Assembly (NCBI GenBank): GCA_944472155.2
Contig: OX235272.1
Span: 19,886,354-19,950,353, forward strand
DNA: 64,000 nucleotides
Reading direction: 5' to 3'
Source: Trichobilharzia szidati
Lineage: Eukaryota; Platyhelminthes; Trematoda; Strigeidida; Schistosomatidae
In this document: positions 34,457 through 44,962 of the stretch, piece by piece
Position numbering within the stretch: position 1 is the first letter of the stretch
How the letters are laid out: each line of letters opens with the position of its first letter
Program-made: the position numbers and the translations under genes
The notes under the pieces: generated by a model
The model's database searches: none
What the model saw: the letters and a program-made list of their open reading frames with translations, nothing else
Told to the model about the DNA's origin: nothing

Positions 34457-35627
34457 TTTTTGATATAAGTATAAAACTTGGGCACTGTGGTAGAGTATAA
34501 CTCCATAATGGATAAGATTTTATTTTGATAAATCACACAGTGTTGTGCAGTTATATTAACTGATGACGTTTCGAGCACAAATTATTGCTCATAATCATAC
34601 CAAGTTACTCACACAACTTCTTTCCTTCATTTATATATATGTATGGAATTGACTAGATATTTGAATAAAAATCAATATGAGATAATGTACATTCAGAGAT
34701 AATAATATGAGTGTTATTGATCAATTACAATTAGATGGGAAATAGGACGAGTGTTTTTATAGTCATAATAAGTTATTTGTTAGAATGTTGTGATGTGCTT
34801 GAATTGAAATAGAATATTAAGATTATTTATTATTCTCTTCTGATTTGACTGGTGGTAATAATATGAGTGCTGTTGATCAATTACAATCAGATGTAGGCTA
34901 AAAGACCCGGTGGACCCAATTAAACAAAATAATATAATTTACAAAATACCTTGTAATGACTGTGAGGTCAACTATATAGGTCAAACTAGTAGACCGGGGG
35001 TAATCAGATTGTCGGAACATAAGAATTTAGCTAAGGTTAGAATGGTTGACCCCGAGAAGATAAGTAATTTAGAAAAAAGCTCAACAATTGCACTGCATGC
35101 ATTAACACACAACCACACAATAGGGTGGGTGGGAGAGGGTTAAAATTCTAAGAAGTAATCTATGTAGGTGGAGAGAGAGATTGATTACTGAATCCTGGTT
35201 CATCGAGTCTACACCCAACACATGCAACAGAAATGACTCGATGCAAATACCAGAAATATGGAACATATTATTACCACCAGTCAAATCAGAAGAGGATAAT
35301 AAATAATCTAAAAATTCTATTTCAATTAAGCACATCACAACATTCTAACAAGTAACTTATTATGACTATAAAAACACTCGTCGTATTTCCCATCTAATTG
35401 TAATTGATCAATAACACTCGTATTATTATTTCTGAATGTACATTATCTCATATTGAATTTTATTCCAATATCTAATCGATTCCACACATGTATATAAATG
35501 AAGGAAAGAAGTTGTGTGAGTGAGTGACTTGATATGATTATGAGCGGCAATAGTTTGTGCTCGAAACGTCATCAGTTAATATTACTGTGTAACACTGTGT
35601 GATTTATCAAAATAAAATCTTATCCAT
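34457..35627 (+). mobile_element. Penelope-like element with GIY-YIG domain between inverted terminal repeats
   Basis: The sense ORF from about 34880 reads DPIKQNNIIYKIPCNDC, then EVNYIGQTSRPGVIRLSEHK, the GIY-YIG nuclease with the Zn-finger-like Cys pair of PLEs. HALTHNHTIGW follows, then a frame break at about 35130 and RWRERLITESWFIESTPNTC to a stop at 35305. This copy lacks the four-base insertion seen in the other PLEs here. About 330 bp at each end (34514-34845 and 35285-35625) are inverted copies of one another, the head-to-head arrangement known for PLE insertions. The RT domain is absent. Confidence 0.88.
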
Positions 35628-36589
35628 AATGTGAAGCATTTGTTACTTGAATATCTTTCAGTTGAAGGAATTTATTGTTATTTATTGAAACCGTAAAATT
35701 GTTTTGCTTCATGTTCCCATTAGTTTACGTAGTTCTCTCTCTTAAACCTTCGAGATAACGTTTACAATATATACCAATACCTCTCGATTAATTGCGTATA
35801 GCATAGGAATTACGTGTAATTCACCTTTAGAAAACGAAAATGAATAAATATTAAGCAAATCAAAGTCAAGCGCAAAAGGTTGACCATCTAAGATGAATAC
35901 AAGTTGTTAAAAGAAGCTATGTAAGCTTTTGTTCTTTATCATGCGACATGAATTACGCAATCATTGAAAAAATAAACAAAGAGCACTGGGTAATAGTTTC
36001 ATCCTTATTTGGAACTATTCCAGGCTGTACATCAACAACCCCCGACTGAGAGATGGAATCCAGAACATTTAGGTTACCAGCCAAGCGTACTGACCATTCA
36101 GTCACTTGGTTTAAATCCAATGACCCATCTACTTACAACCTCTGTCACTTTGATCCTTGTTACAGTCGTGGGTACGCAGTGCTGAAGTGGTGTTCCAAAG
36201 TAGGACGGGACAGATGATGTCCAATGCTTCTCAGTTCTCAATTAACCCCCTAACTAGTCTTGGTTACTGAGGTATGAAGTTAGGCGCTTGATTTTGTCTC
36301 GTTAATCAAGTGGGGATTTGGAAACCCAGGGCATTTTTTTTGATAAATTTACTCAATTTCTTAAATTCACTAAATATTACAATGAAAGATAAAGCGTATC
36401 TTGTTTTTAAATTTTATTCCGTGCCACATTTCAGTGTGAGATACTACACCGAGTAGATATTTTTTTAAAATGGTTTTTATGAGTCAGTGCTTAGATTCTT
36501 CCATGGTTACATTGGGAGTGGGGCTAAAAACAATCTCAAGGTATCTCTGCGTTTAGTATAGCTCACTCCATAATAGACATTTCAGCTGT
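35628..36589. other. no gene; family C SINE relic
   Basis: About 36170-36240 (GGTACGCAGTGCTGAAG, then TTCCAAAGTAGGACG) resembles the 3' half of a family C SINE arm. Otherwise nothing recognised. Confidence 0.4.
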
Positions 36590-36747
36590 GTGTGAGTTTC
36601 TTCAGGACTGTAGCCGCATCTTGCTGACGAGTGCGAACAAGCACAAAACCTAGGCCTTAGGCTTCCTGCCGATTGTCTCCAACCATCTAATAACAACAAT
36701 CCTGAGTTTATCGTGATGGTGAGCCACCTAGCATGGTGGCGACATTG
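36590..36747 (+). repeat. Salpha copy, left part (interrupted), dead hammerhead
   Basis: Contains the hammerhead region with core changes: CTGACGAG instead of CTGATGAG and CAAAA in place of CGAAA near 36620-36647. The Salpha 3' block GCCACCTAGCATGGTGGC follows, and then the RTE insertion. The repeat resumes at 37592. Confidence 0.75.
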
Positions 36748-37591
36748 GTCGGTCGGTTTTCGACATAGAACTTTGCACATATGTGCGCCTGCTCAAGTCG
36801 CCACACTCCCTCCTTGTAGCACACAAAGCAAGAGAAGAAAGTAGGAGAAATGCATAATATAGACAGGAAACAGAGGTGGGAGACAAAGGAATAGTAATAA
36901 CGAAGAAGAAAACAGTTTCATTGGAAATCATAAGTCACAAGGAGTGGATGCATCTGCGCCAGTCACTGAGAACGATTTTGAGCCATATCACCAATTGTTT
37001 CCAACCATTGGTTTTTACCGTCCCAAGGACCCCAACCAGGAAGTCTACACCTTCCTACGTGGCTGGCTTAGACTAACTGTTGTAGATTTCATTGACTGGT
37101 GCCATTTTTTGGTTTGACCACCACTAGCTAGCTCTTTCCCAGCCTGACCCTATATCAGCTAACATTGCCCATTGTCGAGGAAGGCGATGGCTAGGCATAC
37201 GTAACACATGTCCTAACCATCTCAGTCGATGTAATTTCACAGTCTCGTCGACTGATTTCCTCTCCTTACCTAGCACTCGATGCCTAACCTCAATATTGCT
37301 CACCTTATTATACCACTTCACGCGGGAGATAAAACGCAGACACCTATGATCGAACACAGCTAATCTTTTCATGTCTTCCGCTCTCAATGGCCATGCCTCA
37401 CAGCCATAAAGGAGGACGGAGTGGACTGTTGAGCAGTACACACGCCCTTTGGTCGATAGTTGGATATCACGTCAACGCCAGAGACGGCGCAAACTGGCAT
37501 ATGCGAACTTAGCCCTCTGTATTCGTGCTGAGATTTCGTCTGAGATCAACCCGTTGGGGTTGATGGTACTTCCCAAGTAAGTGAAGTGGTC
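36748..37591 (-). mobile_element. 5'-truncated RTE LINE nested in Salpha
   Basis: Flanked by ACATTG at 36742-36747 and 37592-37597. The minus-strand frame 37124-37441 gives [38 protein letters not shown] and [14 protein letters not shown], the C-terminus of the same RTE lineage as 49146-51985, followed by the 3' UTR to 36748. The 5' end is truncated at CDHFTYLGSTINP. Confidence 0.9.
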
Positions 37592-37645
37592 ACATTGCAA
37601 ACTGGACTGATAGAATTCAGTCTGCGGTAAACAAAGGACTAGAAT
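37592..37645 (+). repeat. Salpha copy, right part
   Basis: Resumes with GACTGATAGAATTCAGTCTG and GGACTAGA, the 3' end of the Salpha unit seen intact (minus strand) at 39790-39850. Confidence 0.75.
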
Positions 37646-38132
37646 ATAGAATATAGCATCTCTTCTATGATCAAACTACTCGTTTACACACTTGATACAA
37701 AGTCACATAAAACCAACTATCTGAGGAAATTCAAACCCTAATTGATCACCTCTTCTCTATCATGTCTATGAGATGGAAACGAAATAGCGGCTGAATTTGT
37801 TTTGGCGATAACTTTTATATATACTCAGTCTTATATTGGTTACAGACATGATAAACTGTCATTAAATTATTTTTTCTTCCCACTGAGGTAATTAAAATGT
37901 GTAAATTTAAGCAGTATGATTTTTCTTCAAGCTATGAGATACTGGCTATGCTAACGATTAGCTACACTACACTACACTACCAGCAGCACTAAACGTAGTA
38001 TACTTAATTGCTCAATCCATCAGTAGTACTCTGTCTGACTTGTAGGTACCGATAACAAAAACTGAAAATCAAAAAGACGCAGTTATTTAGGAATGTGCTG
38101 TGATGAGTAGTATATTTGAAGAGAATAAAAAG
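37646..38132. other. intron, no gene
   Basis: Nothing recognised; a short (CTACA)n run is present at 37964-37980. Confidence 0.4.
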
Positions 38133-38143
38133 CTAGAGTTATT

Positions 38144-38378
38144 TTTTTTTTATTCCTTTACGTTTCCAGTGGAACATATGGCTTCAAGCCAGAGGCTTGA
38201 ATTTTCGGTTGCAGTGGTGAATAATTTAACAGGATGGGGTTGCTAGCCTCATGCCCAACCTTCCCTCTTTATCAGTCTTACTACTGGCTTAGAGAGGTGA
38301 AGGAGTGCGTCGGCCAGGGGTCGAACCCCGAGCCACCTGCGTGGTTGGCGAACATTCTACCGCTGTGCCACCGACGCA
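38144..38378 (-). repeat. SINE family A with 11-bp target duplication
   Basis: CTAGAGTTATT flanks it at 38133-38143 and 38379-38389. Head GTCGGTGGCACAGCGGTAGA and tail AAGCCATATGTTCCACT on the minus strand. Confidence 0.88.
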
Positions 38379-38977
38379 CTAGAGTTATTCAGGAAAACGA
38401 TTTTCGAACTTTGCTGGCTAGTATGCTTGAACTATGGACTGAGAGTCTGTGTGTGTTAAAAGCACAATGAAGGGGCGCAAAATGGCATTCCATCCTATCC
38501 GGATTTGTACCCGTTAAAACAAAACACCTGAAGTATCCTCAAGCAAGTTAGATGTTTATTTAGTTAATATTAAGTTGATTCGATATGACTGATTATTAAT
38601 TTTGGTTCTAGATTTATTTCGTCACTGTCGAATGTGTACTACATCACCCTCTGATTAAAGCGAAAAACTACACAATGAGTGGTTTTTGTCTGAAATGATA
38701 AAATAGATCGATGGAATTTGATGGAATCAATGTGTTTGTATTGATGAGAACTGTTGCTAACACAAAGTTATTGTTAACAAATCAGTTGACGTGGTTGTAT
38801 GCTTAAGTCAACATGTTTTTTTTCTTTTCACATCAACCTACATCTTAGTTTGATTTATTCTCTGGGCTAGGATTTTGGTTAACAATGGTTACTTAGCTAC
38901 CTGTACTTCATGAAGAAGTGAAGTTACACTAACTTAATTTTCTGTAGTTTGGTTTGTAAGGATTACTTATGTTTCAC

Positions 38978-39477
38978 GAGTTGATCACGGACTGATATCA
39001 GTTAGAGAACCATTGAAAACCAGGGAGTACTGGACAGCTGCTGTTTCATCCTAGTTTGGGAATCATCGGCAGTACGAACCCACTGGGATTCGAACCCAGG
39101 ACCTTCCGGTTACAAAACAAGCTCATATACCATTCAGCCACTGGGACCCGCTTCAATGGCACATGAATTTTAACTTCTACCAATTCGTGATTTAGCGCGA
39201 CTCCAACCATTGTCGTTGGTGGGACATCCATCCACACACGTGACATCTAATTGGACCTCACTGGTCACTTCTCACTAGAAGTTAGAATTCATGTGCCATT
39301 GAAGCGGGTCCCAGTGGCTGAATGGTATATGAGCTTGTTTTGTAACCGGAAGGTCCTGGGTTCGAATCCCAGTGGGTTCGTACTGCCGATGATTCCCATA
39401 CTAGGATGAAACGGCAGCTGTCCAGTACTCCCTGGTTTTCAATGGTTCTCTAACTGATATCAGTCCATGATCAACTC
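38978..39477. repeat. fold-back element: two tRNA-like SINE heads, 202-bp arms, 96-bp spacer
   Basis: Arms 38978-39179 (minus) and 39276-39477 (plus) are near-perfect inverted copies. On the plus arm the tRNA-like head starts GGGTCCCAGTGGCTGAATGG (39306), with A box TGGCTGAATGG, a TTTTGTAA anticodon-loop-like segment, and B box GGTTCGAATCC in a perfect 5-bp T-stem (CTGGG/CCCAG). The loop suggests descent from a tRNA-Thr(TGT)-like RNA. The remainder (CAGTACTCCCTGGTTTTC) is family-specific. The spacer (39180-39275) is similar to the spacers of the pairs at 48 and 53 kb, so the inverted structure belongs to the element. Confidence 0.85.
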
Positions 39478-39764
39478 TCAAAACTAACTTAACTTGGATA
39501 TTTGCAATATATCACTTGACCTGACTACAACTTGATTGGTCGTTCGCTGATTGATTGTGTGTTGTAAGCCAGCGTATACCAAGCCCGATTGGTCGATTAG
39601 TATTTTAACAAATGTTTTTCATATTAGCTAACCTATTCTTTCAAATTCATTATTTATTCTTCTAGTGGAGTATGTATTTAAAGATGTATTTGAGTGTTAA
39701 ATGAAGTCTACGAGGGAAAAATATTCCACATTAATCACACACACATTCGTTAGGCTTTTTTATT

Positions 39765-40037
39765 GCACACTAGTCAATAACTAATGTAATGTGTCTAGTC
39801 CTCTTTTCGGTGCAGACTGAATTCTATCAGTCATGTTCGTAATGTGGCCACCATGCTAGGTGGCTCGCCATTACGGCGCACTGTGAATTGTTGGTATTAG
39901 ATGGTTGGAGGCAATCGGCAGGAAGCCTTGGATCTAGGTTTCGTGCTAGTTGGCACTCATCAGCAAGGCGTATCTGAAACTTTGAAGGAACTCATGTTGC
40001 TTCTGAGATTCGAACCCGCGTCACCCAGTGCTACAGT
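39765..40037 (-). repeat. Salpha copy, head-to-head with the next
   Basis: Minus strand: B box GGGTTCGAATCTC, hammerhead, GCCTCCAACCATCTAATAC, GCCACCTAGCATGGTGGC, GAATTCAGTCTG and the unit junction GGACTAGACACATTACA with the start of a following unit, so the source was a tandem array. The A-box side is truncated at 40037. Confidence 0.85.
39925..39969 (-). ncRNA. hammerhead ribozyme, Salpha type
   Basis: On the minus strand CTGATGAG is at 39963-39956 and CGAAA at 39943-39939. Stem II is GTGC/GCAC. Stem I is a perfect six-pair GCCTTG/CAAGGC. Stem III has one mismatch (ACC against GAT). The predicted cleavage follows C39931 (ATC triplet). Confidence 0.85.
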
Positions 40038-40310
40038 CACTAGACACATAACACTAGTTACTGACTAGTGCGCAATCAAAAATATCCAAGACAGTCCTAC
40101 AGGAGGTCAGTCGCGAGCCGGAATAGCTCAGTGGTAACGTCTCTGACTGTAGCACTAGATGACGCGGGTTTGAATCTCAGAAGCAACATGAGTTCCTTCA
40201 AAGTTTCAGATACGCCTTGCTGATGAGTGCCAAGTAGCACGAAACCTGGGTCCAAGGCTTCCTGCCGATTGCCTCCAACCATCTAATACCAACAATTCTT
40301 TAGGCTTATT
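40038..40310 (+). repeat. Salpha copy with intact pol III boxes and hammerhead
   Basis: Starts CACTAGACACATAACACTAG. It carries A box TAGCTCAGTGGTAACG (about 40125), B box GGGTTTGAATCTC (one change from consensus), the hammerhead and the 3' block GCCTCCAACCATCTAATAC. Abuts the minus-strand copy at 40037/40038. Confidence 0.88.
40214..40258 (+). ncRNA. hammerhead ribozyme, complete, predicted active
   Basis: CTGATGAG 40220-40227 and CGAAA 40240-40244. Stem I is a perfect GCCTTG (40214-40219) with CAAGGC (40253-40258). Stem II is GTGC/GCAC with loop CAAGTA. Stem III is ACC/GGT with a two-base loop TG. The cleavage triplet GTC ends at C40252. The very short stem III matches the known metazoan small-stem-III hammerheads, which cut best as dimers. 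Confidence 0.9.
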
Positions 40311-40519
40311 TGTCATTTTTGCTAACAGTTAAAATGAGTCATAATATACTTACCACTGCGGAAATCTCTTCTAATTTTCAGTAGTTAATAAGAGTTTTAA
40401 ACATAGGCATTGGTGAAACTTGATTAGTAGTAATAATTGGTTATGGTATTAGATTTCAAGCTTTCGTTTGCTGGGATTTGAGTGATTTCAAGTTTTTTTT
40501 CACGAAATGACATGAGTTA

Positions 40520-40830
40520 AAGAAGTATTGCAAAACCAGAAAGTAATGAACAGCTGTTTTGTCCTTGTTTAAAGCTCGGATCCAAGACTTTGTCAGGGGT
40601 CGAACTCAGGACCTTCAGGTTATAAGATGAGCTCGTAATGGAATCAGCTACTGGAATGGGAATTGGTGGCCAGTCAGTTCTGACTTGTGCCGATTCGCGG
40701 CATGTAGTGCCACTGCTTGCTAGCCAATGTCTTGAGCGAGTATTTGTCCTCACTCCCAACTTGGTGAACCCGGTTGGTCACGACTTCCCACTAGAACTGC
40801 AGGCGATTTCGTCCTCTAAATAGTCACTAA
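40520..40830 (-). repeat. decayed family C fold-back element, one arm plus spacer
   Basis: The minus arm (AGGACCTTCAGG, GAGCTCG, GGTCGAACTC) is followed by the conserved spacer motif CTAGCCAATGTCTTGAGCG and ATTTGTCCTCAC seen at 53540-53575. The plus arm is missing or too decayed to see. Confidence 0.65.
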
Positions 40831-40936
40831 TTAGCACTAGATTAGTTTTTAAGTGTCGGTTAGGAGGGATCTGATTTCAAGATTGAGCAAGAACTACAGT
40901 TGGTGTTCAGTAATTAGTCGGTGAATTTTTTCATCC

Positions 40937-41836
40937 TTATTATTATTATAGTATTATTATTGTTCCCTTGAGTTCCTAGTGGAACATAGGGCTTCAACTA
41001 CATGTCTCCACTTGCTTCTGTCTTCTGCTGTACTTTTCACCCGCATCCATGTTAGTCCATACTGTTTCAACTCCTCTTCACACGATCTCCTCCATGTCAC
41101 TCTTCGACGTCCCACTCGCCGCCGCTCCCCTTTCGGGTTCCACTCGAGCGTTGGCCTGAGGCGCGATGTCACCCAGCGAGTGGCCTCCTCAGCCAGTGAG
41201 TGTCCAACCCATCTCCACTGTCTCCTGCATATTTGTTGGGCGATTGGTTCTTGTTTCTTTTGTTTGTTCCCATAGTTTGTTTCTTGTTGGTTGTTGTTCT
41301 TTCCGGCCATCTGATCTTCAGTATAGAACGAAGACAGCTGTTGATAAAGGTGTGCAACAGGCTGTTGGAAATGCTCATTCTTTGTGACCCGCCAGTTTTG
41401 TTATCCGTTTAGAAGAACTGACTGACTTGACGTTTGTATCGAAAATCCGAATTTTGTTGTTGATGCTGGCTGGGTTGAGTGACGAAGATTTCTAGATTGG
41501 TTTCAGGTTGATGAATGTGTTTCTCGCCTTCCCGATTCCCGCTCGATTTGACATCCTCGTCCGTTCCATGTGCCTGTAGTTGAGACAATTCTCCCTAGAA
41601 AAGTCAGTGAATGAAGTAACCTCTTTCAAATCCCTCCCGTTGATGGTGATTGGCGTTGGATGTTGCTGTTGTTGTTGGTTGGTTATTTTCATGACCTCTG
41701 TCTTGTCCATGTTCACCTGGAGTCCTGTCTTCTCTGGCTGCTTCTTCGACCAGTTTGTCGGTTTTCGCTTGTAAGTCTTCGATTTTGTGTGACATCAAAC
41801 ATAAATCATCCGCGACATCCAGGTCCTTAACTTTCG
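40937..41836 (-). mobile_element. RTE LINE 3' half
   Basis: Minus-strand frames: TDKLVEEAAREDRTPGEH, NMDKTEVMKITNQQQQQHPT, RDLKEVTSFTDFSRENCLN, RMSNRAGIGKARNTFINLKP, QICRRQWRWVGHSLAEEATR and WRRSCEEELKQYG. The 3' terminus GAACTCAAGGGAACAATAATA abuts (TTA)n. Broken by several frameshifts; carries a CAA/CAG run encoding poly-Gln. Confidence 0.85.
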
Positions 41837-42751
41837 CGAAAATATTTCGATATATAAAAAAAATCAGCGAGAATCATTTAAATTAGTGGCGAACAAAAAC
41901 AACTCGGTGGAATTCAGACTACCACAGATCTCATTAAGATGTGAAATCTAATAAAACGGCTCAAATATAACACTACACATGTAGTCATAAACTATCACAC
42001 AATAGGATGAGACAGTGCTACTCTCAGAATGTAATACAAGAGGGTGGAGGTAGAGACTGATAATTGAAGTTTTATTCGTCAAATCGACTAAGAATATATG
42101 CAACTGGGGGGGGGGATGAATCAGCACCTAATCCAAACATATGGAAATTTTTGATGCCTTATACAAAATATGGGGAAGTAGAGCGCAGACTATAAATAAG
42201 CTCAGGGTCTCAGAGTTGTATGATTACAAATGATATGATTATTTAAACAATAAAGTGTGTGTGAAAAACGGGATCCAGTAAACAGTACAGTTTCATAAAA
42301 TGTGATATTTCCAACAAACAGTGCAATAAGAAGTTAACAAACATATCGATGTTGAAGCACACGATTGTTTCATCCATGAAACACGAAGTTCATGATAAGA
42401 AAAATAATTTTTAATTCTGTAATCGTGCATTAGTGAACTATGAAACATGGAGGGGGTGGGGATTTTTCAAATGGCTTTTATATTGGAGTTATTAGTTAAG
42501 TTTATTGGAGATTCTTTGGTTGAACCGTTATTTTAAAGATAGACTGTTATTGACATAATAAGCGGATAACTGAAATGGTGACAAATATCTTTTTCTTAAC
42601 CGAATATCTCAATAAGTTGCATTTAGAAATTGTCATCTCTGCACTAATCATTTCATAGATTTTCTTTCTACTATCATGAATATTCTTGTCGTGTACACTT
42701 CACTTGATGCTTGTTATAATTTGGAAACTGAGAGTTTTTAAACATCTCAAA
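41837..42751. other. intron, no gene
   Basis: Contains a G9-10 run at about 42106-42115. About 42000-42230 (GAGGGTGGAGGTAGAGACTG, ACACAATAGGATGAGACAG) faintly recalls the PLE C-terminal region but is too decayed to call. Confidence 0.4.
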
Positions 42752-43165
42752 CAAACCCTCATTAACTGTTGTCTTCGCTCAATACCACTCAAGATCAGAT
42801 GGCCGACCGGAAAGATCAGCAACAGAGATCTCTGGCAATGAGCGAACCAACTCAGCAGGAACCGATTGTGAAACAAATAGGCAGGAAGAAATGGAGATGG
42901 ATTGGTGGCCATACTCTGAGGAAACCATCAAGTGACATCACTAGACAAGCCATTGCTCGAGTGGAACCCGACTGAAAGGGAAGCGGCGAGTTGGTCGTCA
43001 GTGCAAGTGTGACTTGGAGGAGATTATGTGAAGAGGAGATGAAAGCATGTGGACAGACTTGGAGCCAGGTGAAAACTCTAGCAAAACTCGAAGGCAATGG
43101 AGACGCACGGCTGAAGCCCTATGTTCCTCTAGGAATAAAAGGAAACAATAATAAAAATAATTTAA
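42752..43165 (+). mobile_element. RTE LINE 3' fragment
   Basis: QDQMADRKDQQQRSLAMSEP, QIGRKKWRWIGGHTLRKPSS and DITRQAIARVEPD, then WRRLCEEEMKACGQTWSQVK and the 3' landmark GAAGCCCTATGTTCC with an (AATAAT) end. A nearly identical stretch occurs on the minus strand at 45700-46070. Confidence 0.8.
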
Positions 43166-44049
43166 ACAGTGCAAACATTTATTGTATGAGTTTTTGAATA
43201 GATAGTAAAGAGGAGGCAAAGAATACGAAGACAGTTAACAGTTGTTGCTTGCATACTTGATTTAAACTCTATTGATTATAAATTATAACAAGTGACACAC
43301 ACATTTTCGATGGATGATGGCAGATGTTCTTCCTTCAGTAAAAGTGGATGTTGAGGTGGAAGTGTTATCTTCAATATAAAGGGAGAAGAATAATGGGTGA
43401 AGTTAAAGAATCATAGCCAAAGTCAAGGTCTTTTAAAAGTTGGTCTTCAGGAGTCGATCAGGGAATGCTATGATATGTCATTCCAAATCAAATCATGCCT
43501 GCCTTTTGTGGACTTGGAGAGGATAGATACAGTATATTCTGCTTACTTACTAGGTACTTTTTCTTCAAATCTATGGTATCAGGCGCGTTATGTCGCTTAA
43601 CATTAAGGTTTTGGGGTCGAAGTTGGGGTTAGGAGGCAAGATTATGGTTATCTAGTTACGAGTAGGTTGGACAATAGTGTCAGAAATATCAATGAATCTC
43701 AAATAACCATTACCTACAGTCACCTGGATGAATGGGTATTATAGCACATGGTAAGATTTCTCTATAGATCACCTGTGTATTGACTAGGAGACATTTTTAC
43801 ACATAAGCTACAGCCAGACAGTGTAATATCAAGTTTGCAATATTTGTTTAGTGTATTTTTCAACAATTACGCGACTTCTTTGCATCTGAATTTTGATTGG
43901 TTGTCCAAAGTCACTTCGATTTTGATACTTTAACTTCGTCAGATAATAAACTAGATGCTGTTTATAGATCTACCCTAAAAACGTCAGTACAATAAATATA
44001 TCGAAAAGGGTAGTCTTATTTTATATTTTTAATTGGTATATGTGCTCAT
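43166..44049. other. intron, no gene
   Basis: No recognised family. Confidence 0.4.
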
Positions 44050-44846
44050 CAGGTGCTCCAGGTGAACATAGACAAGACGGAGGTCATGAAAATAACCAAC
44101 GAACAACAACAACAGCAGCAGCAACATCCACCGCTAATCACCATCAACGGGAGGGATTTGAAAGAGGTTACTTCATTCACTCACTTATCTAGGGAGCATT
44201 GTCTCAACTACAGGCACATGGAACGGACGAGGATGTCAAATCGAGCGGGAATCGGGAAGGCGAGAAACACATTCATCAACCTGAAACCAATCTGGAAATC
44301 TTCGTCACTCCTCAGCATCAACAACAAAATGATTCGGATTTTCAATACAAACGTCAAATCAGTCAGTTCTTCTATACGGATGGATCAGAAACTTAGCGGC
44401 GGGTCACAAAGAATATTTCCAACAGCGTGTTGCAGACCTTTATCAACAACTAACTGTCTTCGCTGGCTCTATACTGAAGATCAGATGGCCAGAAAGAATC
44501 ACCAACAAGAAAGAAACTATGGGAACAAACAAACAGAACAAGAAGCAATCGCTCAACAAATATGCAGGAGAAAGTGGAGATGGATGGAGATGGACACTCG
44601 CTGAGGAGGTCGCTGGGTGACATCGCGTATCAGGCCAACGCTCGAGTGGAACCCGAAAGGGAAGTGGCGAGTGGGACATCAGTGCAAGGGTGACATGGAG
44701 GAGATGGTGTGAAGAGGAGTTGAAACAGTATGGAATAACATGGATGCAAATGAAAAGTACAGCAGAAGACAGAAGCAAGTGGAGACGTGCAGTTGAAGCC
44801 CTTTGTTCCACTAGGAACCCAAGGGAACAATAATAATAATAATAAT
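44050..44846 (+). mobile_element. RTE LINE 3' fragment
   Basis: VNIDKTEVMKITNEQQQQQQ, RDLKEVTSFTHLSREHCLNY, MSNRAGIGKARNTFINLKPI and LRWLYTEDQMARKNHQQERN; ends GAAGCCCTTTGTTCCACT and (AAT)n. Poly-Gln codons mix CAA and CAG. It stops about 115 bp before an exon of the host gene. Confidence 0.85.
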
Positions 44847-44962
44847 AGTAATATGTGCTCATCATATCATAAACTTTACTAATTTAACAGAAAGAATAAC
44901 ACAACATAATTTAACTGTTTCTTGCCTTTTTTGTTGTTGTTAAAAATTGTTTTTTTTCTTAG

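Noticed and set aside
36620..36650. Active hammerhead in the interrupted Salpha copy
   Set aside because: Core bases are changed (CTGACGAG, CAAAA).
39306..39378. Functional tRNA-Thr gene
   Set aside because: The acceptor stem is imperfect, the head is embedded in a repeated family, and copies occur as inverted pairs; treated as a tRNA-derived SINE.
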